The notes under the pieces were generated by a model. The model saw only the letters and a list, made by a program, of their open reading frames with translations. It ran no database searches and was not told where the DNA came from. From the NCBI RefSeq assembly GCF_017696175.1, contig NZ_JAAORE010000003.1:310001-374000 (forward strand): a stretch of DNA of 64,000 nucleotides. The letters are read 5' to 3'. How positions within the stretch are numbered: the stretch's first letter is position 1; every line of letters begins with the position of its first letter. The DNA is from Prochlorococcus marinus XMU1404 (GTDB lineage Bacteria; Cyanobacteriota; Cyanobacteriia; PCC-6307; Cyanobiaceae). Position numbers and translations under genes: made by a program. This document shows, in pieces, positions 48,622-59,015 of the stretch.

Positions 48622-49089
48622 TTGAATAAAATTAACAACAGTAAAATAGAAACTCTTTTAAAAAAAGTTGCCAATGTACGGGCGTTGCAAATCTGCAGTT
48701 TAAATATAAAAACTCATCAAAATCCAATAGTTATAGAAATTTTTATAAAAAAAACTAATGGTGATGATATTTCACTAGATGATTGTGCACTATTTAGTAC
48801 CCCAGCATCTGAGGAAATAGAAAATTCAAATCTTTTAAATTGTTCATATGTGTTAGAAATTAGTAGTCAAGGGGTCAGTGATGAATTAACCTCAGAAAGA
48901 GACTTCAAAACTTTTAAGGGTTTTCCAGTTAATGTTGAGTTAAACCAAAAGAATTCAAAAATAAAATTTCTGAATGGTTTACTTTATGAAAAGTCTAAAG
49001 ATTATTTAGCTATTAACATTAAAGGTAAAATTAAAAAAATCCCTTTTGATGAAGTACTAAAGATTAGTCTTTCCACATTAAAAGATTAA
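48622..49089 (+). CDS. rimP: ribosome maturation factor RimP
   Basis: 155-residue protein for 30S subunit maturation. It is recognised mainly by position before nusA and by the core pattern around [11 protein letters not shown] (normally S/D-C-x-x-x-S) and [12 protein letters not shown] (YxLEVSSPGxxRxL in others, here weakened). The start is TTG at 48622. The sequence is divergent, as is usual for RimP in this clade. Confidence 0.87.
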   Translation: MNKINNSKIETLLKKVANVRALQICSLNIKTHQNPIVIEIFIKKTNGDDISLDDCALFSTPASEEIENSNLLNCSYVLEISSQGVSDELTSERDFKTFKGFPVNVELNQKNSKIKFLNGLLYEKSKDYLAINIKGKIKKIPFDEVLKISLSTLKD

Positions 49090-49123
49090 TTATTTTCAAC
49101 CATTATTCATTTACCCATCATAG

Positions 49124-50527
49124 ATGGCATTAGTTATTCTCCCAGGTTTAAACAATCTTATTGAAGATATTAGTGAGGAAAAGAAGTTGCCTCCTAATAT
49201 TGTTGAATCAGCCTTGCGCGAAGCCTTATTAAAAGGATACGAAAAATATAGAAGAACTTTTTACATTGGAGTTAACGAAGATCCATTTGATGAAGAATAC
49301 TTTAGTAATTTTGATGTTGGACTAGATCTAGATGAAGAAGGTTATAGAATTTTATCGAGTAAGATAATTGTTGAAGAAGTTGAGAGCGAAGATCATCAAA
49401 TATCTCTTACAGAAGTAAAACAAGTCGCTGATGATGCTCAAATAGGTGACACAGTTGTTTTAGACGTTACTCCTGAAAAAGAGGATTTTGGGCGAATGGC
49501 TGCTTCAACAACTAAGCAAGTTTTAGGCCAAAAGTTAAGAGATCAACAAAGGAAAATGATCCAAGAAGAATTTGCAGATTTGGAAGATCCTGTTTTAACT
49601 GCAAGAGTCATAAGATTTGAGAGACAATCAGTTATTATGGGGGTTAGTTCAGGTATTGGCAGACCTGAAGTTGAAGCCGAACTTCCTAAGAGAGATCAAT
49701 TACCAAATGATAATTATAGGGCCAACGCAACCTTCAAAGTATTTTTAAAAGAAGTTAGCGAAATAGCAAGAAAAGGGCCACAACTTTTTGTAAGTAGAGC
49801 AAATGCTGGTTTGGTTGTTTACTTATTTGAAAATGAAGTCCCAGAAATTCAAGAAGGTACTGTAAAAATTGTTGCTGTCTCTAGAGAAGCAAACCCTCCT
49901 TCAAGAGCTGTTGGACCAAGGACAAAAGTAGCAGTTGATAGTGTTGAACAAGAAGTGGATCCAGTAGGTGCTTGCATTGGAGCTAGAGGGGCAAGAATTC
50001 AACAAGTAGTTAATGAATTAAGGGGAGAAAAAATTGATGTTATAAAATGGTCATCTGATCCAATTCAATATATTTTAAATTCTTTAAGCCCTGCGAAAGT
50101 AGATCTAGTAAGGTTAGTTGATCCAGAAGGGCAGCATGCGCACGTACTAGTACCTCCAGATCAATTAAGTCTTGCAATTGGTAGAGAGGGTCAAAATGTA
50201 AGACTTGCGGCAAGATTGACTGGTTGGAAGATTGATGTTAAAAACTCACATGAATACGATCAGGAAGCAGAGGATGCTGCAGTCTCTGAATTAATCACTC
50301 AAAGGGAAGATGAAGAGAAGCTTCAGCGCGAAGCTGAGCTAAGATTAGAAGCAGAACAAGCTGAGCGTGCTGCTGAAGATGCAAGATTAAGAGAGCTTTA
50401 TCCCCTCCCCGAAGATGATCAAGAGTATGGAGAAGAACATTACGAAGGAGAAGAATTTTCAGATAATGATCAATTTGAGACTGTTCAAGAAAATGAAATA
50501 TCCGCCAAAGAGGAGAGGAAACGGTGA
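49124..50527 (+). CDS. nusA: transcription termination/antitermination factor NusA
   Basis: 467-residue RNA polymerase-associated factor. Domains in order are the N-terminal polymerase-binding domain (1-120), S1 (about 135-200), KH1 and KH2 (about 230-375; VDPVGACIGARGARIQQVV and LAIGREGQNVRLAARLTGWKI). A long acidic, Glu-rich tail (about 390-467) takes the place of the acidic repeats of E. coli. It overlaps ylxR by 4 nt (GTGA). Confidence 0.96.
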   Translation: MALVILPGLNNLIEDISEEKKLPPNIVESALREALLKGYEKYRRTFYIGVNEDPFDEEYFSNFDVGLDLDEEGYRILSSKIIVEEVESEDHQISLTEVKQVADDAQIGDTVVLDVTPEKEDFGRMAASTTKQVLGQKLRDQQRKMIQEEFADLEDPVLTARVIRFERQSVIMGVSSGIGRPEVEAELPKRDQLPNDNYRANATFKVFLKEVSEIARKGPQLFVSRANAGLVVYLFENEVPEIQEGTVKIVAVSREANPPSRAVGPRTKVAVDSVEQEVDPVGACIGARGARIQQVVNELRGEKIDVIKWSSDPIQYILNSLSPAKVDLVRLVDPEGQHAHVLVPPDQLSLAIGREGQNVRLAARLTGWKIDVKNSHEYDQEAEDAAVSELITQREDEEKLQREAELRLEAEQAERAAEDARLRELYPLPEDDQEYGEEHYEGEEFSDNDQFETVQENEISAKEERKR

Positions 50528-50796
50528 TACGACAAACGCCTGTTATGCGTATATGCATTTCATGTAGAAAAACATATAACAGGAAAGATCTTTTCAAAAT
50601 TACCAAAGATCATAAGCAAGGCATCATGTTTCAAAAGGGAATGGGACGATCAGCTTACATTTGCAAGTCAAAAAAGTGTTACTCAGATTCCAAGATAAAA
50701 AAGAAACTTCAAAAAGCTTTAAAAACATCTCTAGAAGCTGAATTTATTGATATTTTTGAAAAAGAAATCACAAGCTACAATGACTATCCCAATTAG
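50524..50796 (+). CDS. ylxR: YlxR-family (DUF448) RNA-binding protein
   Basis: 90-residue basic protein between nusA and infB. It starts at GTG 50524 and contains RICISCRKTYNRKDLFKI and GRSAYICKSKKCY, the DUF448 pattern with Cys pairs. The family has been implicated in RNA binding and, in some bacteria, in RNase P function. The overlap with nusA suggests coupled translation. Confidence 0.9.
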   Translation: MIRQTPVMRICISCRKTYNRKDLFKITKDHKQGIMFQKGMGRSAYICKSKKCYSDSKIKKKLQKALKTSLEAEFIDIFEKEITSYNDYPN

Positions 50797-50852
50797 GGAA
50801 TATAATTAAATTAAATCCTCTTTAAATCAGAAAAGAGTACAAATCAGATTAA

Positions 50853-53800
50853 ATGACTATCAGCGATAAAATCAGAATTTACGAACTTTCCAGGGATTTA
50901 AGTCTGGATAATAAAGATATATTGGATGCCGCTCAAAAACTTGCAATTTCAGTAAAAAGCCATAGCAGCTCTATAAGTGCAGAGGACGCAAAAAAAATAA
51001 AAAATCTTATCAATAAAAAAAATTCTGATAAAAAAATACTTTCTATTAATAAACCTTCAATTAAGAAAGATAATCATAAACAAAAAAAAGAAGACCAATC
51101 TCCTGTTAAACCTTCAGCAAAAGGAAACCTTCACAAAGATAACTCTAACAAAAAGACATTATTGATAAAACCTATTAATAAACCTGAAAGTGTAAAAATA
51201 ATTTCAAATCAAACTAAAAATCCCACCAAACCTAATATAAAAAGTAAGCCCTTACAAAATTTCAACCAAGAGAAAAAAACTTTTCAAAATAACATAACTC
51301 CACCTATCAAAAGTCCCACAAAACCTCCAATTCAATTAATTGAAAAGCCTAAAAATATAAATCATAATGTTAAGCCTAAAGACTCTACCAACAACATCTC
51401 CAATTCAGAGGACAAAAGACAACTATCAAACAAACCTCATCAAAATTCGAATAAATCTAAAACAAAAAAATTTAATGACAGAAAAAATACTCCTGAGCTC
51501 GTAGGAGCACCGATAAGAAGAGACGATATAAATAAGCAAAACAATATTAAACAAAATACTCCTTTAAAACATACTTTCCCAAATAGATCAGGTGCTCCCA
51601 ATAAACCTGGATCAAGAAATAATCCATCAGGTCAAGGCAGGGCCGGTCAATTTAATAGACAAGATAATCGAAATAGATTAGCTGCTCCCAACAGACCTGG
51701 TACTCCCAACAGGCCTGGTACTCCTAACAGACCTGGGATGACTAATAGGCCAGGTTCATTTAATAGACAAGACAATCGAAATAGATTAGCTGCTCCCAAC
51801 AGGCCTGGTACTCCTAACAGACCTGGAATGACTAATAGGCCAGGTTCTAAATTCAATGGCCAAAAGTCCTCTGGAATAAGGAAACCAGTATCTCCTAATG
51901 AACTTTTGCAACTTCAAAAAACCAATAAATCTGAGACAGACAAACTAGGTTCAAATAAAAAAGATAAGCAAAATCTTGAGTCACCTAAGCAGAAGGTTAG
52001 AGCTCCTAATAATCGTCCAAGTGCTGCCCCAAGTTCCAAAAAATCCCCTCATAGAGCATTTACGAATAATTCAAAAAAACCAGGAAGGTCCGATTGGGAT
52101 GACAGTGCAAAACTAGAAGCATTAAGAAATAAAAATCCCCAGAAACAAAGACAGAAAGTTCATATTATCGGAGATAATGATGATTCACTCACATCTGAAA
52201 CAAGTGGATACTCAGGTGAGAAAATTTCAATATTATCAGCTAGTTTAGCCCGACCAAAGAAAGAAAAATCTAGTGAATCTAAACCACAAAAATCAATAAA
52301 ACAATTTAAGAAAAAGAAAAAAGAGTCTACAAGACAAAGGCAGAAAAGAAGAGCTATGGAATTAAAAGCTGCAAAAGAAGCTAAGCAGGTAAGACCAGAG
52401 ATGATAATAGTTCCCGAAGATAATTTAACAGTTCAAGAATTAGCTGATAAATTAAGTCTTGAAAGTTCTGAAATAATAAAGTCTCTTTTCTTTAAAGGAA
52501 TAACAGCAACTGTAACCCAATCACTTGACTTGGCAACAATTGAAACAGTAGCGGAAGAATTTGGAGTACCTGTTTTACAAGATGATATCCAAGAAGCTGC
52601 AGAGAAAACAGTTGATATGATTGAATCTGAAGATGTTGATAGTTTAATAAAAAGGCCACCTGTTATTACAGTAATGGGGCATGTAGATCATGGAAAAACA
52701 AGTCTTTTAGATTCAATCAGAGAATCAAGAGTAGCTTCTGGAGAGGCAGGAGGTATTACTCAACATATCGGGGCTTATCAAGTTGAATTTGAACATGAAT
52801 CTAAAAAGAAAAAATTAACCTTCCTAGATACTCCTGGTCATGAGGCTTTTACAGCAATGAGAGCAAGGGGGACCAAAGTAACTGATGTGGCTGTTCTTGT
52901 CGTAGCTGCAGATGATGGTTGTAGACCTCAAACCCTTGAGGCGATTAGTCATGCAAGAGCTGCAAAAGTACCAATAGTTGTCGCAATTAATAAAATTGAT
53001 AAAGAAGGAGCTTCCGCTGAGAGGGTTAAACAAGAACTTTCAGAAAAAGATTTAATTGCTGAAGATTGGGGAGGAGATACTGTGATGGTTCCAGTAAGTG
53101 CAATTAAAAAACAAAATATTGATAAATTACTAGAAATGATTTTATTAGTTTCAGAAGTTGAAGATCTACAAGCAAACCCAGACAGGTCGGCAAAAGGAAC
53201 CGTTATAGAAGCACACCTAGATAAAGCCAAAGGTCCTGTAGCTACTTTATTAGTGCAAAATGGTACCTTAAATTCTGGGGATGTTTTAGCCGCAGGTTCA
53301 GTCCTTGGAAAAATCAGAGCGATGGTTGATGAACATGGAAACAGAATCAAAGAAGCAGGTCCGTCATTCCCAGTAGAAGCTTTAGGATTCAGTGAAGTTC
53401 CAACAGCAGGTGATGAATTTGAGGTTTACCCTGATGAGAAAACTGCTCGAGCCATTGTTGGAGAAAGAGCAACAGATGCTAGAGCTACAAAATTAGCTCA
53501 GCAAATGGCCTCCAGAAGAGTCAGCTTATCATCCTTATCGACTCAAGCAAATGATGGGGAATTAAAAGAATTAAACTTAATTCTTAAAGCTGATGTCCAA
53601 GGTAGTGTTGAAGCGATATTGGGATCACTAGAACAATTACCAAAAAATGAAGTTCAAGTCAGAGTTCTCCTCTCTGCTCCAGGAGAAATAACCGAGACAG
53701 ATATAGATCTTGCAGCTGCATCAGGGTCAGTAATTATAGGGTTTAACACCTCATTGGCATCTGGTGCAAAAAAAGCAGCTGATGCAAATGATGTTGATAT

Positions 53801-54179
53801 AAGGGAATATGAAGTAATCTATAAACTCTTAGAAGATATTCAATCGGCTATGGAAGGCCTACTGGAACCCGATCTTGTGGAAGAATCATTGGGTAAAGCT
53901 GAAGTTAGAGCAACTTTTGCAGTTGGGAAGGGAGCCATCGCAGGTTGTTATATACAAACAGGAAAATTACAAAGAAATTGCTCTCTTAGAGTTGTCAGAT
54001 CAGAAAAAATAATTTTTGAAGGTAATTTAGACTCTCTAAAAAGGTCTAAAGATGATGTAAAAGAGGTAAATACAGGTTTTGAATGTGGAGTTGGCTGCGA
54101 TAAATTCTCTTCGTGGATAGAAGGAGATATTATCGAAGCATTCAAATTCGTTACAAAAAAGAGAAAGCTAACTCAATAA
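50853..54179 (+). CDS. infB: translation initiation factor IF-2
   Basis: 1108-residue GTPase that places initiator tRNA on the 30S subunit. The first 430 residues are low-complexity Lys/Asn/Pro/Ser with a tandem NRPG-rich block (see repeat). IF2_N domains follow at about 525-575. The G domain has G1 GHVDHGKT (about 609), G3 DTPGHE (about 658) and G4 NKID (about 712). The beta-barrel, domain III and the tRNA-binding C-terminal domain ([10 protein letters not shown]) complete it. It is last in the rimP-nusA-ylxR-infB operon. Confidence 0.97.
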   Translation: MTISDKIRIYELSRDLSLDNKDILDAAQKLAISVKSHSSSISAEDAKKIKNLINKKNSDKKILSINKPSIKKDNHKQKKEDQSPVKPSAKGNLHKDNSNKKTLLIKPINKPESVKIISNQTKNPTKPNIKSKPLQNFNQEKKTFQNNITPPIKSPTKPPIQLIEKPKNINHNVKPKDSTNNISNSEDKRQLSNKPHQNSNKSKTKKFNDRKNTPELVGAPIRRDDINKQNNIKQNTPLKHTFPNRSGAPNKPGSRNNPSGQGRAGQFNRQDNRNRLAAPNRPGTPNRPGTPNRPGMTNRPGSFNRQDNRNRLAAPNRPGTPNRPGMTNRPGSKFNGQKSSGIRKPVSPNELLQLQKTNKSETDKLGSNKKDKQNLESPKQKVRAPNNRPSAAPSSKKSPHRAFTNNSKKPGRSDWDDSAKLEALRNKNPQKQRQKVHIIGDNDDSLTSETSGYSGEKISILSASLARPKKEKSSESKPQKSIKQFKKKKKESTRQRQKRRAMELKAAKEAKQVRPEMIIVPEDNLTVQELADKLSLESSEIIKSLFFKGITATVTQSLDLATIETVAEEFGVPVLQDDIQEAAEKTVDMIESEDVDSLIKRPPVITVMGHVDHGKTSLLDSIRESRVASGEAGGITQHIGAYQVEFEHESKKKKLTFLDTPGHEAFTAMRARGTKVTDVAVLVVAADDGCRPQTLEAISHARAAKVPIVVAINKIDKEGASAERVKQELSEKDLIAEDWGGDTVMVPVSAIKKQNIDKLLEMILLVSEVEDLQANPDRSAKGTVIEAHLDKAKGPVATLLVQNGTLNSGDVLAAGSVLGKIRAMVDEHGNRIKEAGPSFPVEALGFSEVPTAGDEFEVYPDEKTARAIVGERATDARATKLAQQMASRRVSLSSLSTQANDGELKELNLILKADVQGSVEAILGSLEQLPKNEVQVRVLLSAPGEITETDIDLAAASGSVIIGFNTSLASGAKKAADANDVDIREYEVIYKLLEDIQSAMEGLLEPDLVEESLGKAEVRATFAVGKGAIAGCYIQTGKLQRNCSLRVVRSEKIIFEGNLDSLKRSKDDVKEVNTGFECGVGCDKFSSWIEGDIIEAFKFVTKKRKLTQ
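51651..51848 (+). repeat. tandem in-frame duplication in infB (NRPG-rich block)
   Basis: A 108-bp unit (51651-51758) is followed directly by a 90-bp copy (51759-51848), nearly identical except for loss of one 18-bp PNRPGT sub-repeat. Each unit encodes [12 protein letters not shown], then two or three PNRPGT/M hexapeptides and TNRPGS. It lies within the disordered N-terminal region of IF-2. The near-perfect nucleotide identity suggests a recent duplication by slippage. Confidence 0.9.
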
Positions 54180-54195
54180 TTAAATATTTAATCTG

Positions 54196-54432
54196 TTAAT
54201 CTTTATCCCTATCTAAGAATAATAAAGTGGGGAAAATTATAGATGCAAAAATTTGTATAATGAGATTATTCGGCTGTAATTCACTACCGCTTAAAATTTT
54301 AGAAAGCATTATAAGAAGTCCTAAAAATGCAGATCCACTAAAAGCGATCCATAATATTCTTCTTAATCCCTTGAAAGGAGCCTGGGATTCTTTAAGTAAT
54401 TTCTTTTTTAATTCAGGATCTACTTTTGACAT
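54196..54432 (-). CDS. DUF3493 protein (LPA3-like)
   Basis: 78-residue membrane protein of the DUF3493 family found in cyanobacteria and chloroplasts, where plant members (LPA3) are tied to PSII CP43 assembly. The N-terminus is polar (LKKKLLKESQAPFKGLRRILW), followed by two hydrophobic segments (about 27-45 and 56-72). It is convergent with infB and divergent from the tRNA. A role in PSII assembly here is inferred from the plant homologue. Confidence 0.75.
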   Translation of the reverse strand: MSKVDPELKKKLLKESQAPFKGLRRILWIAFSGSAFLGLLIMLSKILSGSELQPNNLIIQIFASIIFPTLLFLDRDKD

Positions 54433-54488
54433 AAATTCTTAAAATTATAAAATTAAGTCTATATGAAAAATATTAATATTTTAATATT

Positions 54489-54560
54489 GCCGGTATAGCT
54501 CAGCGGTAGAGCAACTGTCTCGTAAACAGTAGGCCATTGGTTCAATTCCAATTATCGGCA
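54489..54560 (+). tRNA. tRNA-Thr (anticodon CGT)
   Basis: A 72-nt cloverleaf. The acceptor stem GCCGGTA pairs with TATCGGC (one G-T pair). The anticodon stem is ACTGT/ACAGT around loop CTCGTAA, giving anticodon CGT at 54521-54523 for ACG Thr codons. The T arm contains TTCAATTCC. The CCA end is not encoded. It lies between the DUF3493 gene and a glycosyltransferase. Confidence 0.95.
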
Positions 54561-54583
54561 TTTCAAAAGCAAATTCAAGAAAA

Positions 54584-56140
54584 ATGATTAGTAAAATTTT
54601 AAAATTTAAATATCTTTTTAAACTATTTATTTTTATTCCTCTTATATTTTATTTTGGCAAACGAAGTTATATTGCTTTTGATGAAGGATTTTATGCATTA
54701 CAAGCCAGATGGATACTTGATAAAGGTAATTGGACAATTCCTATGTGGTGGGACGAGTATGTTTTAGATAGAACTATTGGACTACAGTTTTTAATTGCAA
54801 AGTCACAAGATATCTTTGGAAGAAATATGTTTTCCGCCTATCTGCCCACAACAGCTGCTGCAGTATTAATGCTATTTATAACTTATAAATTACATGAAGA
54901 ATTTTTTAATAAAAAATATGCAATTATTTCTCCACTAATACTTTCTACTACATATCTATGGTTTGATTACTCACATTTAGCAACTCAAGATATCATTTAT
55001 TCATGTTTAGTCACTATTGGAGTATTTTCTTTAGTCAAAATAAAAAGCGAGAAAAACCAATTCTATATTCTACTTTTTGGAATTTGGATTGGTTTATCTT
55101 TTATGATGAAAACTTTTCTAGTATTAGTGCCTTTATTATCACTCCTACCATATTTATATATCAAAAAAAATCTTTTATTCAGTAAATTGTTTTGGGTTGG
55201 ACTGCTCATTGGATTTATTCCATATTTATTTTGGTCATTCTCTATTAACCCTTTTTTAGAAAAAAATATTATTTTTTACTTAGCTGATAAGTTTAATATT
55301 CTCTCTAATAAAAATACTTTTACAAATCCTATCTATTATTATTTTTGGAATATTCCTGCAACATTCTTACCATGGAGTATTTTTGGAATTATTGGCACTA
55401 TATGCAACATTTATGGAAGTAAAGAAAATAAGTATATACTTAGCTTTTTCCCCATAATATTAATAACTATTCAAAGTATTTTTTCTACAAAAACTCCATA
55501 TTATAATCTACAAATCTCATCTATTTTGACATTAAATACTTATGTAGGCATAAGATATCTCTTCAATTCTAGAAGATATAAAGGAATTTTTATATTTTTC
55601 ACGTCAAAAATAATTCCATTATTTATAGTCGCTTCCTTATTCACATATTATTTTTTCTTTAGGAACATTAGCAACTTTAATTTTAAGGAAAATACATTTC
55701 TAATGATTGGATTATTTTTTTTCGGACTATCTTGGTCATTGATAAAACATAAAAACTCATTTAAAGAAATATTAATAACACTTATAATCGGGCCTTACTT
55801 ATTGACTTCATTTCTCTTGCAATCAGGATTATTTACCGATAGGTCAAGAGAACTTAGAGAAAAAATGGAATACGTTTCATCTTTAGATATAGTAAAAAAT
55901 CAACCGATAAAAGTTGATAAAAAAGGAATAGACAATTCTCAATCTCAATCAAAAATCATTAGGATTTCATTGTTAACACCTAAATTAAGCGAAGGGATAG
56001 ATAGTTTAGATAAATTGAATAAATCAGAGTTAGCATGGACGACTAAATATGAAGAATTAAAAAACAATAATTATTCTTACGAAGTTATATATGAAAATGA
56101 TATCTTAAACCCATGGAAATTAATATTAAAAAATAAATAA
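54584..56140 (+). CDS. GT39/ArnT-like membrane glycosyltransferase
   Basis: 518-residue polytopic protein of the dolichyl/undecaprenyl-phosphate sugar glycosyltransferase superfamily. The first periplasmic loop carries the catalytic DE of IAFDEGFYALQARWI (about 31-45) and WWDEYVLDRTIGLQFL. Roughly ten membrane helices follow, with a final soluble domain (about 430-518). Members transfer sugar from a polyprenol carrier to lipid A, protein or glycan; the acceptor is unknown. It starts 23 nt after the tRNA and lies 41 nt before a GT2 gene on the same strand. Confidence 0.82.
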   Translation: MISKILKFKYLFKLFIFIPLIFYFGKRSYIAFDEGFYALQARWILDKGNWTIPMWWDEYVLDRTIGLQFLIAKSQDIFGRNMFSAYLPTTAAAVLMLFITYKLHEEFFNKKYAIISPLILSTTYLWFDYSHLATQDIIYSCLVTIGVFSLVKIKSEKNQFYILLFGIWIGLSFMMKTFLVLVPLLSLLPYLYIKKNLLFSKLFWVGLLIGFIPYLFWSFSINPFLEKNIIFYLADKFNILSNKNTFTNPIYYYFWNIPATFLPWSIFGIIGTICNIYGSKENKYILSFFPIILITIQSIFSTKTPYYNLQISSILTLNTYVGIRYLFNSRRYKGIFIFFTSKIIPLFIVASLFTYYFFFRNISNFNFKENTFLMIGLFFFGLSWSLIKHKNSFKEILITLIIGPYLLTSFLLQSGLFTDRSRELREKMEYVSSLDIVKNQPIKVDKKGIDNSQSQSKIIRISLLTPKLSEGIDSLDKLNKSELAWTTKYEELKNNNYSYEVIYENDILNPWKLILKNK

Positions 56141-56181
56141 CCTGCATCCCCTAAAGTGTAGTCACCAAATTGTATGAAGTA

Positions 56182-57273
56182 ATGACATCAGTAAATTCTT
56201 GGAATTTAACGAATAACAAACTTCATCAATTATTCAAAAATAATGACGAATTCATTTCAATTAAAGTTCGGGGTAATACTTGGGAACCAATAACTAGATG
56301 GTTAAAATTAGATTCGAGAATTTTTAGAGAAACTACTAGTAAAGCGAGGATAACCTTATGCGATATTGAATCTCTTGCAGAAATTTATAACTACAGATCC
56401 ATTAGATGGAAAGCAAAAAAATTAACTCCTTTGCCAACTAAAATAATTCCACAATCTTTTAAAAATATTTTTCGTAAACTACCAATCATAAAGCAACTTG
56501 CCTATGAAATAGAAATAGTTTTTTATAGATATAATGAAAACAACTCCAACCATTTAATATCCATAGTAATACCGGCAAGAAATGAGGCTGGGAATAAAGA
56601 ACTTTTAATAAACGCTTTAAATAAATTCAAAAAAATACCCAATAAATTAGAAATTATATTTGTTGAAGGGAATAGCAAAGATAATACGTTTAAAATTCTG
56701 GAAGAGTTAAAAGAAAGTTACTCAAATTGCTTCAAGATATCTCTTTTAAAACAAACTTCCAAAGGCAAGAAAAATGCTGTTGTTGAAGGATTTAATATTT
56801 CATCAGGTAAAACTCTCGCAATAATTGATAGTGATTTTACTGTAGATATTGATGATAGTATTTCAGCAATTATGGAATCAACCAAAAATGAAAATATTTT
56901 AATTAATTGTTCCCGTACAACTTTTCCGATGGAAAAAGATGCAATGAGATGGGCTAACTATATAGGAAATAGACTTTTTGCAATATTTTTATCGATTCTC
57001 ATAAATAAGCCAGTATCTGATTCACTTTGTGGGACAAAAGTTTTTTCAAGGAAATTCTTTAAACTTATGAAAAAAAATGGTAGTTGGGATTCTAAATCTG
57101 ACCCATTTGGAGACTTCACAATAATATTTGAAGCAGCAAATAATAATATCAATATACTTAATTATCCTGTTAGATATTATGCCAGAAAATCTGGGGCCCC
57201 AAATATATCAAGATGGGTTGATGGTTTAAAACTTCTCAAAGTATGCTGGATTTATATGATTTCTGATATATGA
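56182..57273 (+). CDS. GT2-family glycosyltransferase with methyltransferase-like N-terminal tail
   Basis: 363-residue protein. The GT2 (GT-A) domain runs from about residue 125 (SIVIPARNEAG, then FVEGNSKDNT as nucleotide-binding DxD-side motif and DSDFTVD). The last part has DSLCGTKVFSR and PFGDFTII, typical of dolichyl-phosphate sugar synthases. About 110 residues before it resemble the C-terminal tail of a SAM methyltransferase (see findings). I take ATG 56182; TTG 56170 is four codons earlier in frame. It probably makes polyprenyl-phosphate sugar for the upstream GT39 enzyme, by analogy only. Confidence 0.8.
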   Translation: MTSVNSWNLTNNKLHQLFKNNDEFISIKVRGNTWEPITRWLKLDSRIFRETTSKARITLCDIESLAEIYNYRSIRWKAKKLTPLPTKIIPQSFKNIFRKLPIIKQLAYEIEIVFYRYNENNSNHLISIVIPARNEAGNKELLINALNKFKKIPNKLEIIFVEGNSKDNTFKILEELKESYSNCFKISLLKQTSKGKKNAVVEGFNISSGKTLAIIDSDFTVDIDDSISAIMESTKNENILINCSRTTFPMEKDAMRWANYIGNRLFAIFLSILINKPVSDSLCGTKVFSRKFFKLMKKNGSWDSKSDPFGDFTIIFEAANNNINILNYPVRYYARKSGAPNISRWVDGLKLLKVCWIYMISDI

Positions 57274-57380
57274 ATTGAAATAGATTTTTAGTAGTATTTT
57301 CAAAAGATTTTTAATTTCGACAAATTAGTAATAAAGTAGTTAGATTCATGTTGAAAAGAAATTAATTAGAATTTCATGAA

Positions 57381-59003
57381 ATGAATTTTAATTTTGAGTT
57401 AAAAAAATTAGATAAAAAAAATTTCCACAGAAAGGATTTTGAAAAAATTCTTACTGTAAGACTTCCTTGTAATCCAATATTTCCAATAGGGCCTATTTAT
57501 TTAGCAGACCATATTCATAAATGTTTTCCAGGTTTAGAACAGCAATTCATTGATCTAGCAATAATTCCATCTAATAAAGTTTCCAAATATTTAGCTAGAA
57601 AAATTGATCAATTTAGACCGCATCTAATCATTTTTTCATGGAGAGATATACAAATTTATGCACCTGTTGATGGTAGAAGTGGAAATCCCCTACAAAACTC
57701 TTTTGAGGTTTTCTACTCAAAAAATATTCTTAAAAAAATTAGAGGTTCCTGGGGAGGATTAAAATTAATTGCATCTCATTATGGAGAAATATATAGAAAT
57801 ACTTCTTTAGTCAAGATGGGACTAAAAAGAGCACAAAAATACAATAAAAATGTAAAAGTAATTCTAGGAGGTGGGGCTGTTAGTGTCTTCTATGAACAAT
57901 TGGGAAATCTACTCCCAAAAGGAACTGTTATTTCAGTTGGAGAGGGAGAGAATCTCATAGAAAAAATCATTAGAGGAGATTCAATAGAAGAAGAAAGATG
58001 TTACATTGCTGGACAAAAACCTCGGAACAAATTAATACATGAACAACCTTCAGGCACTGTTAAAACTGCCTGCAACTATAAATATATTAAATCAATATGG
58101 CCTGAATTCGATTGGTACATAGAAGGTGGCGATTATTACGTAGGGGTGCAAACAAAAAGAGGTTGTCCTCATAATTGTTGTTTCTGTATTTACACAGTTG
58201 TGGAGGGGAAGCAGGTTCGCATTAATCCTGTTAAGGAAGTAATCAAAGAAATGAAACAATTATATGATCTTGGAGTAAGGGGATTTTGGTTCACAGATGC
58301 ACAGTTTATTCCAGCGAAAAAACATATTGAAGATGCAAAGACACTTTTGCAAGCAATTAAGGACCAAGGCTGGGACGATATTAATTGGGCTGCATACATC
58401 AGAGCAGATAATATCGATGCTGAGTTAGCTCAGCTTATGGTTGATACAGGTATGAGCTATTTTGAAATAGGTATCACTTCGGGATCTCAAGAACTTGTTA
58501 GAAAAATGAGATTAGCGTATGACCTTGAAACTGTATTAAATAATTGCAGAATGCTAGTCAAATCAGGTTTCAAGAATCATGTTTCAGTCAATTATTCATT
58601 TAATGTTTTTGATGAAACGCCCAGCACCATAAGACAAACAATTGCCTACCATAGAGAATTAGAAAATATTTTTGGTAAAGGCTTAGTTGATCCAGCTATA
58701 TTCTTTATAGGTTTGCAACCTCATACTCTTCTTGAGAAGTACGCTTTGGAGCATAAAATTTTGAAGCCAAATTATAATCCAATGAGCATGATGCCCTGGA
58801 CAGCGAGAAAACTTCTATGGAATCCAGGATCTTTAGGAGAAAAACTTGGTCAGGTTTGCTTAGAGGCTTTTGATAATCAAGAAGACGAATTTGGCAAAAC
58901 AGTTATTGACATTCTTGAGAGAGAATACGGAAAGTCTTCCTTAAAAGAATCCCTAAAAGTCCGTCCTTTATCAGAAAGGAAATTAGCTTTCTCTAAATTA
59001 TAA
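57381..59003 (+). CDS. radical SAM protein, PSII high-light-acclimation family
   Basis: 540-residue enzyme. The SAM cluster motif CPHNCCFC gives C262, C266 and C269. An upstream Rossmann-like segment (about 75-195, with LIIFSWRD and VILGGGAVSVFYEQL) resembles a B12-binding-type domain but lacks the DxHxxG ligand motif. The family is named in databases as photosystem II high light acclimation radical SAM protein; the name is recalled, not checked, and the reaction is unknown. It follows the GT2 gene by 107 nt. Confidence 0.78.
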   Translation: MNFNFELKKLDKKNFHRKDFEKILTVRLPCNPIFPIGPIYLADHIHKCFPGLEQQFIDLAIIPSNKVSKYLARKIDQFRPHLIIFSWRDIQIYAPVDGRSGNPLQNSFEVFYSKNILKKIRGSWGGLKLIASHYGEIYRNTSLVKMGLKRAQKYNKNVKVILGGGAVSVFYEQLGNLLPKGTVISVGEGENLIEKIIRGDSIEEERCYIAGQKPRNKLIHEQPSGTVKTACNYKYIKSIWPEFDWYIEGGDYYVGVQTKRGCPHNCCFCIYTVVEGKQVRINPVKEVIKEMKQLYDLGVRGFWFTDAQFIPAKKHIEDAKTLLQAIKDQGWDDINWAAYIRADNIDAELAQLMVDTGMSYFEIGITSGSQELVRKMRLAYDLETVLNNCRMLVKSGFKNHVSVNYSFNVFDETPSTIRQTIAYHRELENIFGKGLVDPAIFFIGLQPHTLLEKYALEHKILKPNYNPMSMMPWTARKLLWNPGSLGEKLGQVCLEAFDNQEDEFGKTVIDILEREYGKSSLKESLKVRPLSERKLAFSKL

Positions 59004-59015
59004 ATTCAACCGTTA

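Noticed and set aside
54179-54192. Perfect AT-only palindrome ATTAAATATTTAAT between infB and DUF3493
   Set aside because: It consists only of A and T in an AT-rich region and has no T-tract, so it is likely chance rather than a terminator.
54489-54560. tRNA-Thr as the attachment site of an integrated element
   Set aside because: I found no second copy of the tRNA 3' end in the window and no integrase or phage gene nearby.
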